From contig NC_060890.1 of NCBI RefSeq assembly GCF_014805685.1, forward strand, positions 16,272,000 to 16,335,999: a stretch of 64,000 bases of DNA. The letters are read 5' to 3'. Below the pieces are notes generated by a model, which saw only the letters and a program-made list of their open reading frames with translations, was not told the origin of the DNA and made no database searches. How positions within the stretch are numbered: position 1 is the stretch's first letter; the number at the start of each line of letters is the position of its first letter. The DNA is from Silurus meridionalis (Eukaryota; Chordata; Actinopteri; Siluriformes; Siluridae). Position numbers and translations under genes: made by a program. Below are positions 1-9,099 of this stretch, one piece after another.

Positions 1-429
1 TTCCAGCTGAGCCTAGTGAACTAATAGAACCTGACGGTGACCCTTGACCTTCATATGCATACGTCTGTAGCGAATCATAGGGAGGTACACTAGTATCCTG
101 GTCTGCTTCTGCCAGTCGCTGTTTAATATAGTCCTGGACATCTGTATCCTCATCTGTCTCCAGTGAGGTAGGACTATGACGAGTAGAGCCATAATGGCAG
201 GGTCTTTTTGTTGATCTGGGAAATCCTGCTTCGGGCCGAACATCTCGTCGGAACTTGAACTCTTCAGCAGCTTCAGGATTACGCAGAGCAATGATGTCGA
301 AAGCTTCAGTGTCTTCCTCGCCGCCACCTTCATCATCATAGGTGACCACATTTTCCCGGACATCTTCCTCTGAGATGATCAAGGGCTCTTTCTTGCTTCG
401 CCGCAAAGTGATAAACAAAATCACAATTG
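1..429 (-). CDS. cdh18: cdh18 exon E10: transmembrane end and cytoplasmic tail (runs off window)
   Basis: 429 bp are present. It begins with the rest of a split alanine, then [20 protein letters not shown] (inner transmembrane half and stop-transfer basics). Next comes [40 protein letters not shown] and RDVRPE. A less conserved stretch [20 protein letters not shown] follows, then [20 protein letters not shown] and [20 protein letters not shown]. The first acidic block is the p120-catenin site and the last part belongs to the beta-catenin-binding region. Acceptor CTTTCAG. The conserved C-terminal end (DWGP type), stop codon and 3' UTR lie outside. Compared with the human tail as I recall it, the serine-rich stretch before DVQ is about a dozen residues longer. 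Confidence 0.93.
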
Positions 430-2373
430 CTGAAAGGACAAACAGAAATCAATTTGCATTTATGTGATTTAAAATGTTTTCATTAATAAGCAACAAATAA
501 CATTTCATTTCAAACAAGCAGTAACATCTGGCTGATAATGTTATGAAAATGGCAAAAGCTTAAATGTGTTTATAACATGTTTATTATAAATGGAAAAAAA
601 AGTAGCATAAAAACTATAAGTTGAAACGCATATACCAAGAACCAGGATGTATTCTTGTCTCAACACAATCGTTCCTGGAATTGACTCAGGATTCACAGTG
701 ACCCTGGCTACAAGAAGGTTTTTAGTAAAGATGAAAATATGATTGTCATCCGAGCCGGTATGGACATCAGTGAAGGTCTACAATACTTTACTTAATGTCA
801 ATAATTATCTACATTGATAACCATAATAGCTTTCTGAACATCAAGGCTTGGGCTCAGGATCTTCCTTGCTCCGTGCTGTGTTCTGGGAATTTAAACTCAA
901 CTTAACAAAACAATAACATAGGGTGTAATAAAAAATTACTATAATAACCAATTTTTACTTAATTAATAATCATTAAAAGAAACATCAAGGGAAAAGAGCA
1001 GAATAACATCCACTGACCAATTTCATTACATAACCTAATCACAAGTTAAAAATAAAAAATGCACTAGAAACTTTGTTTTTTATTTTATTATTTAAAGTTT
1101 TTATACTGAATTTATATTACAAGAATTAAATGATTTGTGGAGCTGGAAATCCTCTGTGTATTAAATTAACATTTCAACATCATCTTAACAAAACAAGTGC
1201 ATTGTTGAGCAAATTATGGAGCAATCAATGGAAGTGAATAATAATTATTTGATATTACATTAGGATGCATGGCTCCAGTAGAGCAATGCAGATCTGGGAC
1301 CTGTAAGTCTATAAAAACACATTAGTATTGGTCAACATGAATGCAAATTTTGCCCTGACCGGATATAAAAGATATAGAGATATAGAAGAAACACTTTATT
1401 ACTGGTTTCTTATATATAATATTACACGTCTGGCAATATTCATATACTTCTCTGTAATTATTACTTTAAAGTATTGGAAAATCCCTACCCTGATTTAATA
1501 TCAAAACCATTAGCATAAAGACCATTTGCATTATTTTAATCTGAACAATACATTAAAAAATCAAGCATCATTAAGCCTGTGAGGTACAATTGCACTCAAT
1601 GTAAAGATGATTGTTTATTTTTTTCACTGTGAGTGCTTGAAAAGAATTCATTTTGCTAATGAAGTTAAACTGGAGTGCTACTTGGAGAAAACTAAATGCA
1701 TCTTGTGCCATATTTTAGGCTGCTTCTTTTTTATTATACTCAATTGTCATGCAGATTTTGCTAAGAGCATTAGGCAGAAAGATGTAACTTTGGTATGGAG
1801 GAGCTGACTTGTTTTGGAATACCAAGCTTTGGAATATATTTATCTAAAAGGGGCTGTCTAGGTGCATGCTCGAACTTTCTAGTTCTTGAAAAGCTGACTC
1901 ATCCATCCAGTGTAAAGCCACAAAGGGAATGGACAAGTGATACTAAGAGGAAGGGAATGGGGGACAATCAATTTGTGCCTCTGTTTTCAGGTCTTGTACA
2001 TTTTAATAGCAATCAGTGGACTGTGACAAGCCGGGATTGTTCTACTTTCTGAGTGTCTATAGCCTCTGCACCTTCTCCTGTCCTGTGTGGGGTTTTTTTG
2101 TTTTTTTTTTGGGTCTCTCACATTTCTAGCCTCCCACCTGTTCTCTCAGTCTCTATCCATGTTTTATTCACTTCTCTTACTTAGCTGGCTGACTTTAAAT
2201 ACTCTGACTATAAATATTTCGGTGGCACTGATTCAGTCGCTTTTTTTTTTTGCAATAATTCTTGCTCTCTCTGTCTCTTTCTCTGGATATGTACTACTCA
2301 ACTTTACCTGCTCTATCTTACTAATTCCCTTCTTTTCATTTCTCCATCTAAATCTTAATTTCTTTCTATAAAT

Positions 2374-3068
2374 TACCGTAATTTCCGGACTATTAAGCAC
2401 ACCCTAATATGAGGCGGCAACCACTGAATTTGACAAAGATTTTTATTTTGAACTTAAATAAGCCGTGCCTGTCTATAAGCTGCAGGTGTCTACATTGAAA
2501 CTAATAAACTTTACACAGGCTTTAATGAAAGACAGTGACTGTTACACGGCTTGTATCTAAACAGTAGCCTACCAAGAAAGTCATTGTTCACTGTCTTCCT
2601 CCTTCCTTTCACAACAATTTCTCTCGAGAGATTTTCTTTTGGCATCGTTGTGCGTTTAAAAATCACCATCGGTGAAGCTTTTCTCCCGATGCCGTGCAGC
2701 TCAGTACACAGGTAAAGTGCGTTTTTTCATGCCCGGTTGTTTTCAGCGTGACGAATGATTCGCATTTCCTGTAGACAGTCCGAGTGAGCGGCAGGTCAAA
2801 CATCAGGGGAACATCATCCATATTTATGATGTGGTGCGGCCCGATTCAGTGGGAGCGCACCTGATTTAATATAAAGAGTTTCATTGGTTCACCTAAACCC
2901 GTTTGGCAATTTCATTTGTCTAATGTTATGGGGCTCAGTTTTTTGGCTTGAAGCTTGTGAACCCGAGAAAAACCCAGAAAAAATCCATAAATTAGCTGCT
3001 CCATTGTTAAGCAGCGGGGTTCAAAGCATGGGAAAAAAGTAATGGCTTATAGTCTGGAAAATACGGTA
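2374..3068 (-). mobile_element. pogo/Tigger-like DNA transposon remnant
   Basis: Inverted ends are visible: TACCGTAATTTCCGGACTAT at 2374 and its near mirror, ending AAAATACGGTA at 3068, both at TA dinucleotides. On the minus strand at about 2860-2600 a broken reading frame gives NMDDVPLMFDLPLTRTVYRK and then TTGHEKTHFTCVLSCTASGE. After a frame change comes PMVIFKRTTMPKEN. This matches the DDE domain of the Tigger/Jerky/CENP-B-like (pogo) transposases, including the NMDD catalytic aspartate region. The copy is far too short for a full transposase and is a deleted remnant. Confidence 0.75.
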
Positions 3069-3908
3069 AGTCACATCATCTCTGCTTTGCCATTTAGAAG
3101 GCTTAGACTGAATTCTCATAAGGTCTTGTACACAATAATAATCATTGGAAGGTACATGAACAAGTGAGAAATATAAAACATCTACAGACCATTTACATTC
3201 TTGTACACTGTTTAATGAGTGTTTTTTTTGTTTCATCTTGCTATAAAATCCAGATAATTCCCTTGTTCTGGTTGACTGCTGCTCATATGACCCACTGCTA
3301 GTGTGTATGGCCCAGTCTAAATGCTACGGATATGTATAACCTTCATGCCTCATTATGCAAGGACAATAACAGAGCTAATGTTCTAAAAAAAATTACCCCT
3401 TCCCTAACTCCCTAGACATTAGACATTTTTTGGACATTGGCCTCTCATGTCAAAATCTGCCCTCTTTTTGCTAGTACACTGTAGCTATCTCAAAGTGCTC
3501 CAATTGCACCTTAGATGCTTATAATGGAATTTACCAACATGCCTAAAGCTTTCTGTCAGCATTAAAAAATAAAAGATTACATCAAAGTAACACTATTATG
3601 TTGATTTGAAAAGGTGACCTCAAGAAAGGTTATAATCTACAGAGAATATGCACTGGCCCACATTTTCCAGGTTAAAACATCTGGAACCCCTGGCCATATT
3701 GGATATTGATCAGTCTGGCCTGGCACTAGAGTGGTGTAGTCTACTTTATCTGTATATAAATATATTTCAGGTCCTTTTGCCCATGGCAGTACTGGTCAAT
3801 TACTGTATGTTAAATGAGGACATGTTCGTCTTTTTGAAAGTCTTTTAGTCACATGAAATGTAAACAAAACTGAAAAATATTCTACTGTAAAAAGTCAGTA
3901 AAATAGCT

Positions 3909-5030
3909 TTATTCACAGTATGTCTGAAGAAGAAATAAATTCATGCATAAGTCTGGAATCCTCTCATTCTTAACACTAGCATTAACATTAATGTTCTCTA
4001 CATCTGCCTCTTTCAAACCAACTACCTGCATGTTTTCCCTCAACACATCCATAAACCTCCTCCTTGGCCTTCCTCTTTTCCACCTTCCTGGCAGCTTCAT
4101 ACTCAGCATTCTTCTACAATATACACCATCTCCCTCCTCTGCACATGCCAAAGCATCTCAACCATGTGCTGTCCCTCTAATAAACTAATTTCAAATCCTG
4201 TCCATTGTCGTCACTCCCAATGAAAATCAACATTTTCAGCTCTGCTATCTCCAGCTTTGTTTCTAAACCATACAACATCGCAGGTCTCACCACAGTCCTA
4301 TAAACTTTTCCTTTCACTCTGGCAGACACTCTTCTATCAGAAATCACTCCTGCCTTTTTTCTCCACCCACTTCACCCTGCCTGCACTCTTTTCTTCACTT
4401 CTCTAACACACTCTCCATTACTTTTCACTGTTGAAACCAGGTACCTAAACTCCTCCACCATCAAAACATCTTCTCCATGCAACGCACCAATTCACTGCCC
4501 TCCCTCTCATTCACACACATGTACTCTGTCTTACTCCTACTGACTTTTATTCCCATTCTCTCAGCGCATACCTCAGACTCCTGTCTGACCTTGTCTGTCA
4601 ACCTGTCCTTAACCACTGCAAACAGGAAAGGGCTCAGAGCCGATCCGTGATGCAGTCCAACCTCCACCTTGAACCAGTCTGTCATTCCTACTACATACTT
4701 CAATGTTAATAATAATAATAATTCGTTACATTTATATAGCGCTTTTCTGCAGCACTCAAAGCGCTTTACATATGAAAGGTATGTTGTCACACTGTCCTCA
4801 TACATGTCCTGCACCACCCTCACATACTTCTCTGACACACCTGACCTCCTCATACAATACCACAACTCCTCTCTCGGCACCCTGTCGTATGCTTGCTCTA
4901 AATCCATAAACACATAATGCAGCTCCTTCTGACCTTCTCTCCACTTCTCCATCAGCATTCTCAAAGCAAACATGGCGTCTGTAGTGCTCTTAATCGGCAT
5001 TAAACCATACTGTTGTTCACAGATGTGCAC
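3909..5030 (-). mobile_element. RTE-like non-LTR retrotransposon remnant (reverse transcriptase)
   Basis: The minus-strand frame at 5030-4461 reads CEQQYGLMPIKSTTDAMFAL, VFMDLEQAYDRVPREELWYC and VGLHHGSALSPFLFAV, which are the reverse transcriptase palm motifs before and around motif B. It then jumps straight to ERMGIKVSRSKTEYMCVNE, so the segment that should hold the YADD-type catalytic motif is deleted. Further fragments at about 4340-3909 give SARVKGKVYRTVVRPAMLYG-like residues and RRMLSMKLPGRWKRGRPRRR, typical of the C-terminal end of RTE-clade proteins. A hairpin-bearing insert at about 4697-4780 interrupts it. A dead, 5'-truncated copy; the clade is inferred. Confidence 0.75.
4697..4780 (+). 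repeat. short hairpin module inserted in the RTE remnant
   Basis: (AAT)n is followed by CATTTATATAGCGCTTTTCT and GCAGCACTCAAAGCGCTTTA. AGCGCTTT and AAAGCGCT form an 8 bp stem with a 12-base loop. This sequence breaks the reading frame of the surrounding reverse transcriptase. The motif is widely scattered in fish genomes as far as I recall, and it resembles the 3' tail hairpins of the L2-like elements at 8645 and 11339. Confidence 0.55.
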
Positions 5031-5222
5031 CTTGGCATTGTATTACAAACACCTAAATGCTCCAGCCCAACAACCTGCTAAAATTTTGGCTTTTATACAG
5101 GTTGTCACATTTGCTAATGATTATTTGATTAAATAATTAATTAATCAATTTATTTGATTAAAGGCACCTGGCTGATACTTCATTCTCTTAAAGATTATAA
5201 AAGCAGTAAGGGTGATGAATGC

Positions 5223-5256
5223 AATCCTTTTTTATATGCGGAACATAGTTAAAATC

Positions 5257-5326
<70 letters not shown>

Positions 5327-5353
5327 GATTTTAACTATGTTCATATAAAGGAT

Positions 5354-5421
<68 letters not shown>
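5223..5421. repeat. TA-centred palindrome plus second (TA)n tract
   Basis: The left arm at 5223-5260 ends GAACATAGTTAAAATCGAAT. The centre is (TA)n at 5261-5322. The right arm at 5323-5354 is its reverse complement, with a 20 bp perfect inner match and a gapped outer match (AATCCTTT and AAAGGATT). A second (TA)n follows at 5358-5421. Confidence 0.9.
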
Positions 5422-5427
<6 letters not shown>

Positions 5428-5569
5428 AAGTAAAACTGGGCAGAATGTGTTTCAAATTGAGGCCAATAATTCCGTGTTTAAATGTTTTAAAATGTTTAAA
5501 AATAGAATGTAACCTGCTCTGGTACTAAAAGTTTAAAGGTTGAAATGAAGGTTGTAGATGTGGACTTAC

Positions 5570-5821
5570 CCAGCAGTATGAGCACACACAGCAGGATGGC
5601 GATAAGCGCCCCAGTGCTGAGGCCTGCAGAAGAAAGGAAAGCCTCGCCTTGACAGATTTTGTGTCGAGTGCCATGCTGACATTGGCACACACGCAGGGTC
5701 AGTGTGCTGGTGCTGCTCAGTAGGGGCTCACCTCCATCCCACACCACCACGGGCAGCTCATATATCTCCTGAGTCAACCTGTGGAAACGGCGCCGCCTGG
5801 CTACAATGCTAGCAGTGCTGT
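5570..5821 (-). CDS. cdh18: cdh18 exon E9: end of EC5 and most of the transmembrane helix
   Basis: A 252 bp exon (2 + 83 codons + 1). It encodes DSTASIVARRRRFHRLTQEI, a strand-rich segment with VWDGGEPLLSSTSTLTLRVC, two further EC5 cysteines (QCQ and ICQG), AFLSSAGLSTGALIAILLCV, and LILL before the donor. SSAGLSTGALIAILL is the outer half of the transmembrane helix. Donor is GTAAGT. The acceptor AG directly follows a (CT)n microsatellite of about 54 bp that must serve as the pyrimidine tract. Confidence 0.93.
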
Positions 5822-5823
5822 CT

Positions 5824-5828
<5 letters not shown>

Positions 5829-5882
<54 letters not shown>
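5829..5882. repeat. (GA)n microsatellite = (CU)n acceptor tract of E9
   Basis: About 27 GA units on the plus strand, then a degenerate GGGGGAGAGAG extension to about 5920. On the transcribed strand it reads (CT)n followed by CTTTCTCAG and exon E9. Confidence 0.95.
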
Positions 5883-5886
<4 letters not shown>

Positions 5887-7379
5887 GGGGGGGAGAGAGA
5901 GATGGGGGGAGAGAGAGATGGAAATGAAAATAATGGGATGAGGGAAACAAGCAAAAAGAACAAACATGTAAACAAGCAATCACAGAGACACAAAAAAGTG
6001 ATGAAAAACATTAACGCGGAAAAAATGAAGAAAATATTGCAAAATATTGGAAGATTTGTGTTCGTTATAAAGAAGAATTGTGGGTGCATGAAAGATATAT
6101 GAGGGGGGAAAAGGGTGGATAGTTGAGAATAGGGAAAAGGAGAGAAGAGAGAGATTAGATTACATTAGTGTGTTTTGAGCGCAGGCCATTCAGGCTGTCT
6201 GGTTGCACAGTACACTCCCAGAGTGCTTAGGAGCCCATTCCCACAGATGGGCTTTTAATGGGGGAATTAAGGTGAGGTTCTGGCACTTAGAGCACAGAGT
6301 AGATGAGTCCTATCTAGTAACTGCAATCTGGAGCACTGAGAGCAAACCACTTGAACAGAACATCAACCTAATGAGTTTCCATATCTCTTCCCCTGCATCC
6401 TCTCTCTAACCACAACTGGCAACTATCATTAGTATACAAGCTACAAGAATATAGATATCGTTATAAATACTGTAGTGGTGTGAAACTGATTATGGTAATG
6501 TGAAACAGAGAATTGATTACAAGATGTCTAAATGATGACAAAAATGATATTCATGAGTGCAGGTGATGGTTATGTCAATGTTTGGTGAGCTTAAAAAAAA
6601 AAAAATTTAATATATTTCATTTAAAATAATATATACTGTACACAGCACCATGCTGGCTTCTATGACCAATACCAAGTGTAGTTTAAAAAAAAAATCCAAA
6701 TAGTAAATCAACATGGACACTATAATTTGGATTTGTATTAGCATAGATTTACTGATTCCAGATTGTACTTGACTCTTAGATTGAAGATTCTTTTAAGAGT
6801 TCTTCATTGGTCATTAGAAAGTGAAGGGTTCTTAGTTCTCTAAAAACTTCTACTTGTAACACTTATTGACATGAAGGATTTTGGATAGGATTATGCAGAT
6901 TATGGCTGTGGTGGCCACAGAACCCTTAAATGCCCTCTGAGGCAGGTGAACAGTTGATCTATTAGTGAGATGCTTTTCATTGGTTTAAATAATATTATAA
7001 AGCACAGGTTTGCATTTTATAGTTTTGCATGCTCTAAAGATATTTGTAAGCGGGAGAATACTAAAATATCCCACAGAGTGTACCAGGACCATTTACATTT
7101 ACCTCATTTTATTGATTCTTACATGCTATAAGACTTACAGTTGCAGGAATGGGAACCTGTGTCATAAAGCATTGATCTACGTTTAGTTAATACAACCTTC
7201 AGCAGTTACCCTAAATACTACTACAAGACCACCCAGTGTGGTGTCAGTAAGTTTAAGGGGTCCCCTAAACAATTTTACTTTTAGTTCTCTACATTTTAAT
7301 AAACATTTCATTACATTTTAGAAAAGAATGACAAGCAGGAGAATTGAAAATATAATTTCTATTAAATTAAAATTAAAAT

Positions 7380-7522
7380 GCTCAGAGATGAGTACTTTTA
7401 CTGTTGATACTTAAGTTCAAACATACTCAAGTAGACATGTAGAAGGTGTACTTCTACTATTTTAGCAGGGTATTTACTTTGACTCAAGTATAGGGACAGT
7501 GTGCACTTCATTCACCACATTA
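7380..7522. repeat. fragment of hAT-like MITE end
   Basis: GATGAGTACTTTTACTGTTG and CTTAAGTTC, with repeated ACTCAAGTA, GTACTTCTAC and TTTACTTTGACTCAAGTA blocks, ending CACTTCATTCACCAC. These AGTA-rich degenerate repeats are like those at 63415-64000 and are typical of the ends of fish hAT-type non-autonomous elements. Boundaries are unclear. Confidence 0.4.
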
Positions 7523-8149
7523 AATGCAATACAATAAAAAAAGTAATCTGCATGCAGAATGCTCAGGCGTCCTCTCATGACATAATGAGAGTCTAACATC
7601 CAGCATGTTGATCTGACACTCCGCAAGTTGTAATAAATGATCTCTATAAAAATAAATAAATAAATAATAATAAAAAAAAAACGTTTTATAAGATCTTATA
7701 TTAGTCTATGTTAGAATGAACATTGGAATTATTTTAAGGTTTAGGTTTATATTTAGGTTTTAGTGCAGTACGGTTTGATACTGTTGTTTATAAAATATTA
7801 CGGCAATAAATATCCAGTGCTTGGAGCATGTTCTGGCACTGAGGGACACAGAAAACATGTGGTCTGAATATTGCGCAGTGCTAATCATTATGTTACAGAT
7901 TCAGTGGTGTTCCAGTACCACAGAGAAAGCCTGCAGTGTGTAAAATGAATGTAAGTGCACATTTTATTGGAAGTTTTTAAGTATATATTCACAAACAGTA
8001 TCCCCTTCATAACGAACAGCTTGTTCTTTGTTTTTAATTAATGTTTGTAGCATACTTTTTAAAATTCTTATATTTAATGATATTTGCTTGCTTCATGGTT
8101 TTGGCTTGTAAGGTACAATTTGTATTAATACGATGACAATGATTAAAAA

Positions 8150-8289
8150 TGATGATAATACTACTACTACTACTAATAATAATAATAATTATAATAATAA
8201 TTAATAATAATGATCATTATTGTTGTTAGTAGAATCAGTATTAAGATATTAAGTCTCTGTTAATATTTGATACATATATTGTTTTTCGG

Positions 8290-8345
<56 letters not shown>
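8150..8345. repeat. (ACT)n/(AAT)n and (ATT)n trinucleotide repeats
   Basis: ACTACTACTACT followed by AAT units at about 8159-8210, then (ATT)n of about 17 units at 8291-8340 with interrupted CATTATC units after it. A further (ATT)n lies at 8534-8563. Confidence 0.9.
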
Positions 8346-8352
<7 letters not shown>

Positions 8353-8530
8353 TATCAGAATCAGAATCAGAATCAGGTTTATTGGCCAAGTGTGTTGACA
8401 CACACAAGGAATTTGGTTCCAGCTGTTTGTTACTCTCAAAAGTACAGACATAAATAAAAACCTATACATGACAAAACAGACACAACAAGACAAAAACAGA
8501 CTATACAAGACAATACAGACAATATGAGAC

Positions 8531-8533
<3 letters not shown>
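8346..8533 (-). repeat. LINE-type 3' end with (TGATTC)n tail
   Basis: Read on the minus strand, the sequence ends GGCCAATAAACCTGATTC followed by further TGATTC units: an AATAAA signal and a short tandem tail, as expected for a 5'-truncated non-LTR retrotransposon. The upstream body includes the complement of CACACACAAGGAATTTGGTT. I recall this as a common fish repeat; the family is not assigned. Confidence 0.5.
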
Positions 8534-8563
<30 letters not shown>

Positions 8564-8629
8564 TATTTATTTTTATTTTTTTTTATATTACAGTTACAAT
8601 TCTCCTGCTATTGTTACCTCCACTTTAAT

Positions 8630-8960
8630 TCAATTTAATTAATTTTATTTGTATAGTGCTTTTAACAATGAACATTGTCTCAAAGCAGCTTTACACAGAA
8701 AATGTGGTGAGTAAAAGTGAATATGTTCTTTATAAGTAAGTTTGTCCCTGATGAGCAAGCCGGTGGCGACTGTGGCAAGGAAAAACTCCCCGAGATGGCG
8801 ATAGGAAGAAACCTTGAGAGGAACCCATCCTCATCTGGGTTGCACCGAATGTCCATTTATAGCAGATATACGATGTTGCGGGGTACAGTGATAATGATCA
8901 GAAGCGAAAAGTCCTGAGTCAATGTAGCAGACTGTTGACATTAGCTACAGTCCAATCCAT
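8630..8960 (-). repeat. L2-like LINE 3' tail, inverted relative to the downstream copy
   Basis: It contains ATTTTATTTGTATAGTGCTT, CAATGAACATTGTCTCAAAG, GGCAAGGAAAAACTCCCCGA and CTTGAGAGGAACCCATCCTC. The reverse complement of each block occurs in the same relative order at 11150-11397. It is therefore a separate minus-oriented copy of the same tail. Confidence 0.7.
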
Positions 8961-9099
8961 CCTCAAAGCGCCCGTTCTTACAGATTACAACTAAAATTAC
9001 AAACTATTTCTGCTTATGGTGCAAAATTTGAATATTCAGATGATAAGGAAGGTGGAGTGTGAAATGTATAGTCAGTCTTACTCTTTCTCTAGCCATTTT

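Larger units (their letters stand above)
430..5569 (-). other. cdh18: cdh18 intron I9 (E9-E10), 5140 bp
   Basis: GT-AG intron. From the low-coordinate end: 430-2373 is AT-rich unique sequence with nothing recognised; 2374-3068 is the pogo-like element; 3069-3900 shows nothing recognisable; 3909-5030 is an RTE-like LINE remnant; 5223-5421 is a TA-centred palindrome with a second TA tract; 5422-5569 is plain intron. Confidence 0.85.

Noticed and set aside
13..363. 116-codon minus-strand open frame
   Set aside because: It overlaps exon E10 in a different frame; the exon frame encodes the cadherin tail.
5496..6089. 197-codon minus-strand open frame
   Set aside because: Read-through of the (CT)n tract joined to exon E9; only 5570-5821 is coding.
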